A stretch of 64,000 nt of DNA from Sphingobacterium gobiense (GCF_002980575.1 NZ_PVBS01000002.1:868001-932000); one strand, 5' to 3'; positions 27,789 through 37,576 are shown, counted from the first letter of the stretch. Made by a program: numbers and translations. Notes: generated from the letters alone by a model not told the origin.

Positions 27789-28835
27789 TTAAATCTCTTC
27801 TTTTTTCGGAAACATCAACGACGCCACGATACTAATCGCCAGAATGGATATAATAATAATCAAGGAGTGAACCGTTTGGAAACCGAATTCTTCCAACCAA
27901 CTATGCAACAGCATTTTTGCTCCGATGAAAATCAATAGAAATGCCAAACCGACTTTCAGGTAATGGAACTTGTCGATAATATTCACCAAAAGAAAGAACA
28001 TAGAGCGTAATCCCAAAATGGCGAAGATATTGGAAAAGAATACGATATAAGGATCCTTCGTCACCGAAAAGATAGCCGGAATAGAGTCTACGGCAAAAAT
28101 CAAGTCGGTAAATTCGATAACTAATAATACCAAAAACAAGGGGGTAACATACCTCACACCGTTTTCTACAAGAAAGAAACGGCCACCGTCCAACCGAGGT
28201 GTAACCTTAAAATATTTGGATGCAAACCTTACCACGGGATGGTTTTGGGGGTCAACTTCCTCCTCTTTGTTGCGATTGATGTACATGGTGATCCCTGTAT
28301 ACACCAAGAAGGCCCCGAAGACATAGAGTATCCATCCGAATTTTGCAATCAATGCTGCTCCAACGAAGATGAATATACAACGAAGAACGATAGCGCCAAT
28401 AATTCCCCATACCAACACTTTATGGTAGTATTTCTCTGGAATGCCAAAGGAAGAAAAGAGAAGCACCATAACAAAGATGTTATCTACTGATAAGGCATAT
28501 TCCACGACATAACCCGTGAGGTATTCGATAGTTAATGTCTTGTTATACAACTGAATACTTGCTGCTAAATCGTTCTCATTAATGCGGATGTTATGATAAT
28601 GCTTTGCAATGATTTCTTTAAGCGTTGCAATATCATGAACATTGTGGAGCTCGTTTCCCCAGACATACAATACCAAACCAAATGCCAGCGCAAAGAAAAC
28701 CCAGATTGCACTCATGATAGCAGCGGCTTTGAATGACACTGGCTTGTCACTCTTGGAGAATAATCCCAAGTCGATGGCGAGCATAAGGACGATGAATATA
28801 ATAAACCCTCCAAAAAATAACAGTTCGTGGCTCAT
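27789..28835 (-). CDS. TerC/Alx-family integral membrane protein
   Basis: This 348-residue protein has about nine membrane segments and the TerC signatures EYALSVDNIFVMVLLFSSF and EFTDLIFAVDSIPAIF, whose acidic residues within membrane helices are the metal-coordination candidates. TerC/Alx proteins are linked to Mn2+ export and tellurite resistance. It starts 9 bases after the polyprenyl synthase stop and is probably cotranscribed with it. Its stop is 4 bases from repeat copy C, whose T-rich hairpins could serve as its terminator. Confidence 0.92.
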   Translation of the reverse strand: MSHELLFFGGFIIFIVLMLAIDLGLFSKSDKPVSFKAAAIMSAIWVFFALAFGLVLYVWGNELHNVHDIATLKEIIAKHYHNIRINENDLAASIQLYNKTLTIEYLTGYVVEYALSVDNIFVMVLLFSSFGIPEKYYHKVLVWGIIGAIVLRCIFIFVGAALIAKFGWILYVFGAFLVYTGITMYINRNKEEEVDPQNHPVVRFASKYFKVTPRLDGGRFFLVENGVRYVTPLFLVLLVIEFTDLIFAVDSIPAIFSVTKDPYIVFFSNIFAILGLRSMFFLLVNIIDKFHYLKVGLAFLLIFIGAKMLLHSWLEEFGFQTVHSLIIIISILAISIVASLMFPKKEEI

Positions 28836-28844
28836 AATGTGATT

Positions 28845-29816
28845 CTATTTATTTCTTTCTGTTGTAAATCTAACTAATTGTTCTAGCGCATCCTTATACG
28901 TATTGTTAGGAAATGCGGTTAATATATCGAAGGCCTCTTGTTGATATTGTAACATTTTCTCTTTTGCATAGTCCAAACCTCCGCTACGCCGGACAAAGGT
29001 AATAACTTCGGCGACCTTATCTTTGTTTTCACTATGGTTTTTTACGAGATTGATGATACGCCTCTTCTCTGCACGATCGGTGTTTTTGAGCGCGTAGATG
29101 AGTGGTAACGTCATCTTTTTCTCTTTGATATCATTCCCTACAGGTTTTCCAATATCGTCTAAACCGAAGTCAAAAAGATCATCTTTTATTTGAAAGGCTA
29201 TGCCTACTTTTTCTCCAAATAGGTGTAAGCGGTCAACCGTCTCCTGTGAGGCTTTAGCAGAAGAAGCGCCACAGGCGCAACAAGCGGCAATAAGGGATGC
29301 CGTTTTTTTACGGATAACTTCAAAATATACTTCTTCCTCAATATCGAGCTTGCGTGCTTTTTCTATTTGCAACAACTCACCCTCGCTCATCTCTTCTACA
29401 GCGTTGGACATGACTTTTAGTAGGTTGAGTTCATTGTGCTTAACAGAGAGAGACATGCCTTTTGAAAGTAGAAAGTCGCCTAACAGTACGGCTATTTTAT
29501 TCTTCCACAAAGCATTTACGGAAAAAAAGCCCCGGCGTTCATTTGCATTGTCCACCACATCGTCGTGAATTAAGGACGCCGTATGCAGTAATTCAACCAA
29601 TGAGGCTGCCCGATAGCTAGAATCGTTGATGTTCCCGCATAATCCAGCCGAGAGAAAAACAAACATCGGACGCATTTGTTTCCCTTTCTGTTTTAAGATA
29701 TATTGTGTGATGCGATTTAACAAAGGTACAGAGCTGTGCATCGATTCTTTAAATCGGCTTTCAAATTCTTTTAGCTCTTGTGCTATCGGGTTTTGTATAT
29801 CTTTTAATTTCAGCAT
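28845..29816 (-). CDS. Polyprenyl diphosphate synthase (octaprenyl/heptaprenyl type)
   Basis: This 323-residue all-helical prenyltransferase has the first Asp-rich motif in LIHDDVVDNANERRG (DDxxD) and the second in FQIKDDLFDFG. It extends farnesyl diphosphate with IPP to the long side chain of menaquinone. Residues upstream of DDxxD are small (LLHTASL), consistent with a long-chain product. The terC gene follows after 9 bases. A perfect 16-bp palindrome lies 5 bases upstream of the ATG. Chain length cannot be fixed from sequence alone. Confidence 0.93.
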   Translation of the reverse strand: MLKLKDIQNPIAQELKEFESRFKESMHSSVPLLNRITQYILKQKGKQMRPMFVFLSAGLCGNINDSSYRAASLVELLHTASLIHDDVVDNANERRGFFSVNALWKNKIAVLLGDFLLSKGMSLSVKHNELNLLKVMSNAVEEMSEGELLQIEKARKLDIEEEVYFEVIRKKTASLIAACCACGASSAKASQETVDRLHLFGEKVGIAFQIKDDLFDFGLDDIGKPVGNDIKEKKMTLPLIYALKNTDRAEKRRIINLVKNHSENKDKVAEVITFVRRSGGLDYAKEKMLQYQQEAFDILTAFPNNTYKDALEQLVRFTTERNK

Positions 29817-29821
29817 GAAAA

Positions 29822-29837
29822 ATGGTTATATAACCAT
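29822..29837. promoter_or_regulatory. Perfect 16-bp palindrome upstream of polyprenyl synthase
   Basis: ATGGTTATATAACCAT is a perfect inverted repeat without spacer, ending 5 bases before the start codon (minus strand). This size and symmetry fit a dimeric repressor operator, but a chance AT-rich palindrome cannot be excluded. Confidence 0.35.
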
Positions 29838-29963
29838 GGCTTTTAAAGCAGTTAAAATTGCAATAAATATAAGAAATATCCATGTAGCGCAGATACAAAT
29901 ACGAAAGAAAATAATGTGGATATACGATTTGGCGGATAAAAAAGGAAAAGTAAATAATATACG

Positions 29964-30527
29964 CTATAAAGCGTCGATAGCTAATTCTAATTCGTTATAC
30001 CATTCTTCACCATATTCACGGATGAGTGGTTCTTTGACGAACTTGTATACAGGGATGCCTAGCTCCTTACCAAATGTGCATGCATCACTACAGATATGCC
30101 AACGGTCGTAATGTAGCACGTCAAATGCCGGATAACGTGTTGTGCGGATAGGATAGAGGTGGCAGGAAATAGGTTTTTTCCACGTAATTTTACCTTGTTC
30201 GTAGGCGGTTTCAATTGCACATTTCGTAATACCGTTATCCCAGGTTACGTAAGCACATTCTTTATTGCCATCCACACAAGTAGTGGTTAGGTCACCATCT
30301 GCATCAATGACGTGTGTCCCCTGTTCTTCGATAGCTTGGATACCCTTTTCGGTCATATAGGGTTTGACATGTGGATAAATATCTCGAAGAATCTCCGTTT
30401 CTTTTTCATTTAGAGGTGCTCCCGAGTCGCCCTCTACACAGCAGATGCCCTTACATTTATTTAAATTACAAACGAAGTCATTCTTGATGATATCTTCATG
30501 AACCAATACGTTGCCTACTTCAATCAT
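29964..30527 (-). CDS. DUF3109-family cysteine-rich protein
   Basis: This 187-residue cytoplasmic protein has eight cysteines in the DUF3109 pattern (FVCNLNKCKGICCVEGDSG; CAYVTWDNGITKCAIE; ISCHLYPIRTT; HICSDACTFG). The C-x5-6-C layout suggests a metal or Fe-S site, as in YkgJ-like families. Function is unknown. It sits 5 bases after the DUF3108 gene and follows it in a likely operon with the DUF2480 gene. Confidence 0.85.
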   Translation of the reverse strand: MIEVGNVLVHEDIIKNDFVCNLNKCKGICCVEGDSGAPLNEKETEILRDIYPHVKPYMTEKGIQAIEEQGTHVIDADGDLTTTCVDGNKECAYVTWDNGITKCAIETAYEQGKITWKKPISCHLYPIRTTRYPAFDVLHYDRWHICSDACTFGKELGIPVYKFVKEPLIREYGEEWYNELELAIDAL

Positions 30528-30532
30528 GTTGT

Positions 30533-31321
30533 TTATTTTGAATAACTAACGCGTTTTCCTAGCGTGTGTTTTAATCCTTTTGCACTAATTAACTCCATCG
30601 TTACGCTGCCTACCAAAATCTCTACCTGTGCCTTTACGGGAATACGGTTGCCATCGTTGGTGACCCATAGGAAAAGCTGGCTATCTTTTCTGAAGATACG
30701 GCCGGGCGTAATCTCCGGGCTGAATTTAATACACTCCAGCTCTCCCAGCGACGTTTTAATTTTTTCGATACCAATATATTTAACCCCTAATTGAGCGACC
30801 TCGTCGTTCAGGAAATAGGTGATTTTAAAGGAATCACCTTTTTTAAGAGACGAAAGATCTAGGTTACGAGAAAAGTAATAGGCTGATAATAAATCAAAAA
30901 ATTGTGATGTTGGACTGGTGAACGTACCCTTCTTACCCGAAACTTTTTTACTCCGATGGTCAAAAGTGGCATATTCCTCGCGTGTATAACTTCCTTCATG
31001 TATATCTTCTATATAGAGATATGGAAGGTAGGTATCGCCGTCAATATAGGAATCGTACTTATTTCGTACTTTATAAACCGCGAATATTCCGGAGGTCTGA
31101 CCGAAAGCCGATAGATGGAAGGCGTTAGGATTGCTGAAGCGTAACTTTGATTTTTCCACCTTTAACGTGCCGGTAGCCACGGATAAAATGCCGTACTTTA
31201 ACTTGTAAGTCAATTTCTCCCCGGCTTGATACGTAGGTTGTGGAAGATATGGTAAGGTCTGTCCGATAGCCAAGCTTGCGCTACAGATGAAAAACGCGAT
31301 AAGCGTATAAATCTTTTTCAT
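30533..31321 (-). CDS. DUF3108-family exported protein
   Basis: From the ATG at 31319-31321 it has 262 residues beginning MKKIYTLIAFFICSASLAIGQ, a clear signal peptide. A longer frame to 31399 would overlap the upstream gene and bury this signal, so it was rejected. The body matches DUF3108: YQAGEKLTYKLKYGILSVATGTL, then strand-rich sequence with ELECIKFSPEITPGRIF. These are periplasmic beta-sheet proteins of unknown function. Confidence 0.85.
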   Translation of the reverse strand: MKKIYTLIAFFICSASLAIGQTLPYLPQPTYQAGEKLTYKLKYGILSVATGTLKVEKSKLRFSNPNAFHLSAFGQTSGIFAVYKVRNKYDSYIDGDTYLPYLYIEDIHEGSYTREEYATFDHRSKKVSGKKGTFTSPTSQFFDLLSAYYFSRNLDLSSLKKGDSFKITYFLNDEVAQLGVKYIGIEKIKTSLGELECIKFSPEITPGRIFRKDSQLFLWVTNDGNRIPVKAQVEILVGSVTMELISAKGLKHTLGKRVSYSK

Positions 31322-31352
31322 ATAATAATGGACAAAAATCGTCGTCAATAGT

Positions 31353-31868
31353 TTAACTTTTACGCTTATAGACAGGTACCGTGGAACAGGGTTCTCCATA
31401 CATCATGCTCTTGACAACCTTACTTAAACCTATGGTGAATTTAATAAAAGCAGATTCAGGCACATAGATATCGCCACATCCTTTTACTACCACGCGCTCA
31501 TCCTGATAGGTGCTGAAGTCGACTTGGTCTAAGGCTTGGCCGAACAGATTATCCAGTACGGTCTCTTTATTTCCAAAATGTACCGAAAGCGCATAGGGCT
31601 CAAGCTTATTGGCGAGGAGCATATACGCCCAGGTAGGAACGATAGCGTCTGTTGAGCAGATAATACCGACATGCTTATGCTGGTATTGGGTCCAATCGTG
31701 TTCCTTAATAAACGTACGAAAATCTTTCTCTTTTAATATAAGTCCGTGAAATAGATTGTCCTTAATATCATATACGACAACTTCTTCTTTTGGTGCATAA
31801 TGCGCCAAATCAATGGTAATTAGACCGCTTTGGGCAACTTTATTAACGATATTTTCCTGAATGTCCAT
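31353..31868 (-). CDS. DUF2480-family protein
   Basis: This 171-residue soluble protein matches the Bacteroidota-specific DUF2480 along its length (NKVAQSGLITIDLAHYAP; FRTFIKEHDWTQYQHKHVGI; VVVKGCGDIYVPESAFIKFT), ending in a basic tail. Function is unknown. It leads a three-gene group with the DUF3108 and DUF3109 genes, and a strong terminator separates it from the PpiD-like gene. Confidence 0.85.
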   Translation of the reverse strand: MDIQENIVNKVAQSGLITIDLAHYAPKEEVVVYDIKDNLFHGLILKEKDFRTFIKEHDWTQYQHKHVGIICSTDAIVPTWAYMLLANKLEPYALSVHFGNKETVLDNLFGQALDQVDFSTYQDERVVVKGCGDIYVPESAFIKFTIGLSKVVKSMMYGEPCSTVPVYKRKS

Positions 31869-31881
31869 ATACTATCAAAAC

Positions 31882-31911
31882 AAAAAAAGCCGGACATGTT
31901 TTTGTCCGGCT
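31882..31911 (-). terminator. Intrinsic terminator of the PpiD-like gene
   Basis: On the minus strand AGCCGGACA, a 6-base loop and TGTCCGGCT form a perfect 9-bp GC-rich stem followed by a run of seven T. It lies about 20 bases after the stop of the gene at 31932-34040. Confidence 0.9.
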
Positions 31912-31931
31912 ATAAAGTTAACTATTATATC

Positions 31932-34040
31932 CTAATAGAATCTAATGCGATTGTCAGAAATATCGGCTTTGTGTTGGAGGGCTTGATAAATTGCACTCCA
32001 AGAACGTTGCCCTTTTGCCGTCTGCATTTGCTGTTTTTGGTTGTTCATATCACTGGCTACAAGTTCAGCCGGATTAACAAAACCCGTCACCTGTACCGCG
32101 TAAACTCCCTGTTCACCCTTTATCGCTTTAGACAATTTGTTCGGTTGTAGACCAAAAGCCGTTCCTACCACAGCAGGCTCCATCGCAATTCCAGGCAGAA
32201 CGGGGTTAGCCATAACGATATTCTCTATATCCACTGCCGCTTTTTCCAGCTTTTGTGCCACTTGATCAATGGAGGAGGTACCATTCAATGCATTGTTTAG
32301 CTTTTCCGTAAGCATTCTTGCTTTTACCTCATTGCGTACGCGTGCCTCGATTTGTGGTTTTACTGCCGCTAACGAAAGGGTACCTTTAGGCTGTACATCA
32401 ACTACACGGGCAATAACAAAATGATCTTCTGTATCGAATATACGTTCTGAAACTTCTCCTTTTTTCGCTTCGAAACTCCAACGTACAAGATCTCTAGGCA
32501 CTTCAACACCGTTGAATGTATTGTCCATTGGTACGACGCGCTCTGCTTTATGGACTGTAGCGCCCTGTTTAGTGGCTATCTCTGCAAAGTCGTTATTATT
32601 TGTTTCGCCAAAGAAACTGTTTGCTTTCGCATAGGCTGCATCAGTAGTAGCTTTCCCACTGTTAATCACCTTATCTACAATAGCCGCTTTGACAATTTTC
32701 GAATTACCAATTTGTTTTTCGATTCGGATGATGTGTGTTCCAAACCTGCTGTTAACGACGACGACATCACCCGTCTTACCCGAAAACACCGCTTCATCAA
32801 ATTCTGGTACCATCTGTCCCCGCGGGAAGGTGCCTAGATCTCCTCCATTTATTTTACTGCCTTCATCCAAACTGAATTGTATAGCAAGAGCGGAGAAGCT
32901 TTCTCCTTGCTGAACCAATCTTTTGATAGAATCTGCTTTCGCTTGTGCTTTATCAATACCGCCTTCTGCTGTCGTGTTCAATAGAATATGCGACGCTTTT
33001 ACCGAGTCTGGACTGAATTTCGCATCCACAACTTTAGCAATTTCAAATCTGTCGTTTGATAGGAAAGGTCCTACCGTAGTCCCAACCGGGGTATTGAAAA
33101 GCACAGAATCCAGCGCTGGGCTCACCTGTCCTTTGCGTAGATAAGTATATGGATATTTGGTGTCAGAGTTGACTGAAGCAAATAACGAGTCTGTGGTAAC
33201 GTTTACTAGCTCCGATTTTAATTGCTCAATAACCGATTTGGTCGCCGCTGTATCATTGGCAGTAGGCCTGGCATCAAACAATACGTATTCTATCGTCCTG
33301 GTTTCTTCTTCATTATTGAATGCGTTTTTATGCGCATCGTAATACGTTTTGTAATCTGCGTCTGTTAATTTGATTTCAGAATCTTTCACTGAAGAATAGT
33401 CAAGCATCAAATATTTAAAATTTGCTAATTTGTTGCGTTGATTATATTCATCTTGAGCTTCCAACGAAGTAACATATACACTCTTGGTTAATAGATTCGA
33501 ATATTTTTCATTCAAACGCTCGTTACGAATATTTTCTAGCAGCATTTCCCATTGCTGACGCATTTCTGGCGTTCCCTGGCTGTTGATTTGTGAAAGGAAC
33601 GTGTTCAACTGGGTTTTATCGAAGACACCTGTTTCGGGGTTGGTAAATGCCTGAACAATTTGTGGAGAAGGATTGTTGCCAGACACCAAGCCATTTAACT
33701 CATCTTTTCCAACTGAAAGACCTATTTTTTCGATCTCCTGTTTTAAAAGCTCTTGCGAGATAAATTGATTCCAAACTTGTTGCACCGCGTAGTTACGCAT
33801 CTGTGGAGATGCCGTTCCCCCCATTTGCTGTTGATACATCGCTGTCGTTTGATCAACCTGTGCGTTAAATAGCTGGTAGTCGATCGATTCACCATTTACA
33901 CTACCAACTTGATTTTGATTCTTCATCCAAAAAGGAGTTCCATAGCTGATGATATCTCCCAATAAAAACGCAATAATTGCTAAACCAATGACCGTTACTA
34001 CCAGTCCTGCTCGGTTCCGCAAATAGCTCATTAATCCCAT
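31932..34040 (-). CDS. PpiD/SurA-like membrane-anchored peptidyl-prolyl isomerase
   Basis: This 702-residue protein has one N-terminal membrane anchor (about residues 11-32), a SurA_N chaperone-type region (GSVNGESIDYQLFNAQVDQ...), then a parvulin PPIase domain around residues 345-450 (SHILLNT ... GGDLGTFPRGQMVPEFDEAVF ... FGTHIIRI), and a second degenerate parvulin-like region. It should help fold outer-membrane proteins at the periplasmic face. Its neighbours lptC and an OMP fit envelope biogenesis. A 248-base gap to lptC suggests its own promoter, though none is clear. Confidence 0.9.
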   Translation of the reverse strand: MGLMSYLRNRAGLVVTVIGLAIIAFLLGDIISYGTPFWMKNQNQVGSVNGESIDYQLFNAQVDQTTAMYQQQMGGTASPQMRNYAVQQVWNQFISQELLKQEIEKIGLSVGKDELNGLVSGNNPSPQIVQAFTNPETGVFDKTQLNTFLSQINSQGTPEMRQQWEMLLENIRNERLNEKYSNLLTKSVYVTSLEAQDEYNQRNKLANFKYLMLDYSSVKDSEIKLTDADYKTYYDAHKNAFNNEEETRTIEYVLFDARPTANDTAATKSVIEQLKSELVNVTTDSLFASVNSDTKYPYTYLRKGQVSPALDSVLFNTPVGTTVGPFLSNDRFEIAKVVDAKFSPDSVKASHILLNTTAEGGIDKAQAKADSIKRLVQQGESFSALAIQFSLDEGSKINGGDLGTFPRGQMVPEFDEAVFSGKTGDVVVVNSRFGTHIIRIEKQIGNSKIVKAAIVDKVINSGKATTDAAYAKANSFFGETNNNDFAEIATKQGATVHKAERVVPMDNTFNGVEVPRDLVRWSFEAKKGEVSERIFDTEDHFVIARVVDVQPKGTLSLAAVKPQIEARVRNEVKARMLTEKLNNALNGTSSIDQVAQKLEKAAVDIENIVMANPVLPGIAMEPAVVGTAFGLQPNKLSKAIKGEQGVYAVQVTGFVNPAELVASDMNNQKQQMQTAKGQRSWSAIYQALQHKADISDNRIRFY

Positions 34041-34288
34041 AGTCTGTATACTCTGTTTATTCAGTTACTTAATTGACCTTTATTAAAAACAAGGCGCAAG
34101 ATACAACTTTTATGAAATAAACTTAAATAAATTCTTTTTATATGTAGGTTAATTGCGCATAATATAAAATGAATTATTCATGAGTGTATACTCTCAAAGG
34201 CATTCATGAGCACTGCGTGGTTTATTTCGCTCTCCTCAGCCATTAAGGACTATTTTATAGAGGAAAATATAAAAAATTGTGCTACATC

Positions 34289-34894
34289 TTAGTTGCCAAA
34301 AGAAGGAAGTTGCTGATCGCCCGAAGGAATATAGAAACCGGTCATGTTTTGCCCGTCAATTTTTTTAAAATCGGTGTCTGAAATGAAAGAGGTTGCCTGC
34401 AAGCTTCCGCGTTGATCTTTGAAATCAAAGGTAATCGGAACGGTGTTATAATAAATGTTCTTTTTCTCGTCAAAATAAAGCTCTTCTGTTTTGATTACAG
34501 AGCCGTCGACCATATTAACCACCACATTTTTCCTAAATTCGGTTAGTCCTTCGTTTATTTTTTGAATCGCATACTCCGAACGTATACGTTGAGATTCGCT
34601 ACCATGTTCGTCGAAAAAGCGTATTAACACCCCCTTTTGAAATTCATACATAGCAATACTGTCTGGATATTCCCGCAGCTCAGGAGCTGTTAGTTCTGCT
34701 TTTACCTTCGCCGAATCACTGTATACGACCGTTACGTCTTTAGAAACGTTTACATTCTCCTCTTGTTGAATATTCGCAATTTTCTCTACGTCGCGCAGAT
34801 CATTTTCACAAGCCATAAATACAATTGTCCCAAACAACATACTTATCGTTAAGGACAGTTTTTTGTAACTATTATGGATAGGACGAAAGCGCAT
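34289..34894 (-). CDS. lptC: LPS export protein LptC, lipoprotein form
   Basis: This 201-residue protein has a lipobox (VFMAC, Cys29) and an LptC-type beta-jellyroll (VTVVYSDSAKVKAELTAPELREYPDSIAMYEFQKGVLIRFFD). LptC bridges the inner-membrane LptBFG complex to LptA in LPS transport. A lipid anchor instead of the usual membrane helix is common in Bacteroidota. It starts 2 bases after the outer-membrane protein gene stop, so the two are cotranscribed. lptA and lptB are not nearby. Confidence 0.85.
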   Translation of the reverse strand: MRFRPIHNSYKKLSLTISMLFGTIVFMACENDLRDVEKIANIQQEENVNVSKDVTVVYSDSAKVKAELTAPELREYPDSIAMYEFQKGVLIRFFDEHGSESQRIRSEYAIQKINEGLTEFRKNVVVNMVDGSVIKTEELYFDEKKNIYYNTVPITFDFKDQRGSLQATSFISDTDFKKIDGQNMTGFYIPSGDQQLPSFGN

Positions 34895-34896
34895 GG

Positions 34897-36219
34897 TTAA
34901 TCTAAACTTCGACGAATAAACCAGGAATCGTTAATGGTGAAACCAAAATTGATATTGATGTACCTTTCCCGTACTAGATTATGGTTAAGCGAACCTTGTT
35001 GTCCGAACTCGGCCGAAATATTGATTTGAGAAAATGTACGTCCAAAATTTGTCTCGGGTAGGGGTAGGCCAAGACCTACACTCACAGCCATGTCGTTAAT
35101 ACGTTGATTTCGATACATAACAGGTGTTTGGTTGTAACGGAATCCCAAGCGATAATCTACCTGATTCCAGTAACGTACGGAAGTGGGGTCAGGTTTGATT
35201 TGTCCTCCGACAGCAAAGCCATAGCTTTTTTCCAGTTTATTCTGTCCATCCAGTACTTCAAACTTCGACCAGTCTGCGTAATTAAAGTCAGCACCTACCA
35301 ACCAATTATACCCTTTTGATAGCGTGAACCCAACATTATGCTTTAGCGGAAGTTGGATCTTTCGGGTAGCGAAAGTACCTGTACTAATAGTGTCCAATGG
35401 GGGCGCAATATAATCATCATCAAAATTGTTTTCCGAAATCGTAATGATTCTACTCGGCTTCGCATTGATCTTATTATTTAAAGTCCCGGTATAACCCAAT
35501 GTTAAGTTGTACTTCTTGTTGATGGACTTACTGTATTGAATCCCATAATCAACGGCCAGCCCCCTGATGTTGCGGGTCTCCTTTAGCTCCGCCGGATAGG
35601 CGGAAAGGTCACTTACAAATTTAACCTGTGTGATATCATAGAGATTTCCAAAAAGAAAACCGGCATTTGCGCCGATGCTTAATCCTTTAATGGGCGATAC
35701 ACCGTAACCTAAATAAGCTTTATTGATCCCCCCCTCGCCAAATATCTGTTTTTCATAAACGAGGTCGTCTATGGACTCTACATTTTTTGATGAATATCCC
35801 ATATCCGAAAAGGGGAGTAAACCAAATGAAAATCCACCATATTTTTGTAATGGTATTCCGATCGCGAGGTGTCCGAAAGCAAAATCGGCCGTATGGTCGC
35901 TTAAATTATCTCTTGATAGCTGCGTGAAATTACCATACATACCCGCTTCCAAGACAGTACGATTTAGTCCCGAATAGGAAGCAGGATTGGCAATGTTTAA
36001 CGTAGGAAGCCCGGTGAGGTATCTCACGCCAGTGGAGATACCACCCATAGCACGCGTCTGTGGCAACAAATCGTTTCGCATTTGTCCCAACCCAAATTGC
36101 GAATAAGGAGAATGAGAGGTAGATCTTTGTGCGTGTACCTGATCGGCGCCAAATAAGCCTAATCCTAACAACAAGTGCAGTGCTATTTTGGTAAAACTTC
36201 CTATTGAATTTCTGTGCAT
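34897..36219 (-). CDS. Outer-membrane beta-barrel protein, conserved in Bacteroidota
   Basis: This 440-residue protein has a signal peptide (ending around VHAQ), then SPYSQFGLGQM and a motif around RAMGGISTGVRY at the barrel start. The rest alternates amphipathic strands (YGGFSFGLLPFSD; KYNLTLGYTGTLNNKI; INISAEFGQQGSL) and finishes with a C-terminal strand, as in FadL/OmpP1-like barrels. Bacteroidota genomes commonly pair such a gene with lptC. Transport function is not known. It is the first gene of the pair. Confidence 0.75.
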   Translation of the reverse strand: MHRNSIGSFTKIALHLLLGLGLFGADQVHAQRSTSHSPYSQFGLGQMRNDLLPQTRAMGGISTGVRYLTGLPTLNIANPASYSGLNRTVLEAGMYGNFTQLSRDNLSDHTADFAFGHLAIGIPLQKYGGFSFGLLPFSDMGYSSKNVESIDDLVYEKQIFGEGGINKAYLGYGVSPIKGLSIGANAGFLFGNLYDITQVKFVSDLSAYPAELKETRNIRGLAVDYGIQYSKSINKKYNLTLGYTGTLNNKINAKPSRIITISENNFDDDYIAPPLDTISTGTFATRKIQLPLKHNVGFTLSKGYNWLVGADFNYADWSKFEVLDGQNKLEKSYGFAVGGQIKPDPTSVRYWNQVDYRLGFRYNQTPVMYRNQRINDMAVSVGLGLPLPETNFGRTFSQINISAEFGQQGSLNHNLVRERYININFGFTINDSWFIRRSLD

Positions 36220-36368
36220 GGTCCAAATTTGCTACAAAACTATCTAAATTTTAACTATTCCGTTAGTTCTATTTGTTAAAAAAGGTTAATCGACTGATAT
36301 CGAGTGATTTGTGTAAGCGGTCGGTAAGAGATGTATGATTTGTTGTTTTGGAACCTGAATTCGATCGA

Positions 36369-37352
36369 TTAAACAAACTGAAAATAGATAATTGCAGCCG
36401 CGATAACAAGGTATAGTGTCTCGTACACCCACTTTGATTTCGAATTGGTGAAATAAAACGAAAGGTAGATGGCGATTGCTGGAGCGCAGAGTAAAAAATG
36501 GTTGATGGTAATATGTTGGTTGAGATAAAAAGACCCTAAAATCAACAACACCATAAAAAATAAGAGTTGGAAAGATTTACGTAAATGGACAACGCTTTTG
36601 AAGAAATGCTCTTTTAGTACCGCCAAAAAAAACAATAAAGCGACGACGATCGGAATGATAACGAGGTAATCGTACATGCTTAAGGATAACTCGGTAGGGA
36701 AAGCATAACCGAGCGGTTTGAATACAGCAATAAATTCCTGTAAACGTCCTGTCCAATAATAAATAACACCTAAGAGGAAGTAAACAGTCGAAAAACCTAA
36801 TAATGGCGTTATCCATTCTCTCCAATTAAAGGGCCGAAAAATCAGTAAGCTTATCCACAAAAGGATTATCATCACCATAAAAGGGAAATAAATTAGGCTG
36901 CCGACGGCGACAATCATTCCTAAATCGAACATCAATCCTTTTATATCATGCTGCTTATAGATATTGAATAGTTTGCCAAGCATCCATATCGCAATAAAGT
37001 TACAGATCAGGGGAGGGGAAAGCACTAAAAACGGGGTAAACAAACTGACTAACGTCATATACATCAATGCCGGGGTAAAATTAGGTTTACCCAATAGATT
37101 AAAGTTATTGACCGTCCTATTTAGGAAAAAAGCCTGTAGTAGCGTAAGGGCTAATGTAATTATCACGTTTTCTCCCGGAGCGAGACCTGTGCCTAAACGT
37201 ATTCCGATGAGATTGTTGATGGCAGGTTCAAATAGAACCGGTGTAATATGTTCCGGAAGGTCAAAAAAAATTCCTAAACATAGCACCAAACCGATGGCCG
37301 ATACTAAAACAATATTGACTGGTGTATATTTTCGATGTTGGCTTATGATCAT
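36369..37352 (-). CDS. Multi-pass membrane protein (DUF6427-like)
   Basis: This 327-residue protein has about nine or ten hydrophobic helices over nearly the whole length, with short basic loops (FRPFNWREWITPLLG). Size, helix layout and the FNWREW motif resemble DUF6427 proteins of Bacteroidota. No catalytic or transport motif was recognised. It begins 6 bases after the ccmD stop, so it is in the ccmBCD operon and may have an unrecognised role there or simply be a passenger. Confidence 0.55.
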   Translation of the reverse strand: MIISQHRKYTPVNIVLVSAIGLVLCLGIFFDLPEHITPVLFEPAINNLIGIRLGTGLAPGENVIITLALTLLQAFFLNRTVNNFNLLGKPNFTPALMYMTLVSLFTPFLVLSPPLICNFIAIWMLGKLFNIYKQHDIKGLMFDLGMIVAVGSLIYFPFMVMIILLWISLLIFRPFNWREWITPLLGFSTVYFLLGVIYYWTGRLQEFIAVFKPLGYAFPTELSLSMYDYLVIIPIVVALLFFLAVLKEHFFKSVVHLRKSFQLLFFMVLLILGSFYLNQHITINHFLLCAPAIAIYLSFYFTNSKSKWVYETLYLVIAAAIIYFQFV

Positions 37353-37358
37353 GCCTAA

Positions 37359-37556
37359 CTACTTCTCCAGTTTCTTTATGCGTTTATCCAACATAAATAA
37401 AAATACGCCTAAAACGACGAAGATAGTTAATAGCACGAGTACCACGACATATATCTTTCCGGAGCTACGTAGGCCTGTGGCCATTTCTATCTGATTTTGG
37501 GCAAAAGTATAATGACTTGTTATGCAAAACAATAAAATCGTGATGATCTTTTTCAT
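37359..37556 (-). CDS. CcmD-family small membrane protein
   Basis: From the ATG at 37554-37556 it has 65 residues: a signal-like N-terminus (MKKIITILLFCITSHYTFAQ) and one membrane helix near the C-terminus followed by a basic tail (FMLDKRIKKLEK). Another ATG three codons earlier (37565) is also possible. CcmD anchors CcmC and CcmE during haem delivery to cytochromes c. The signal peptide plus C-terminal helix is the Bacteroidota form. It lies 20 bases after ccmC. Confidence 0.75.
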   Translation of the reverse strand: MKKIITILLFCITSHYTFAQNQIEMATGLRSSGKIYVVVLVLLTIFVVLGVFLFMLDKRIKKLEK

Positions 37557-37576
37557 GATGATCATGGTGTCTGAGA

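Noticed and set aside
29626..30111. 161-codon plus-strand frame
   Set aside because: It straddles the polyprenyl synthase and DUF3109 genes in antisense and has no protein-like pattern.
34150..34260. Near-repeat ATTCATGAG around 34175-34210 as an operator
   Set aside because: Short, AT-rich and not placed like an operator relative to a recognisable promoter.
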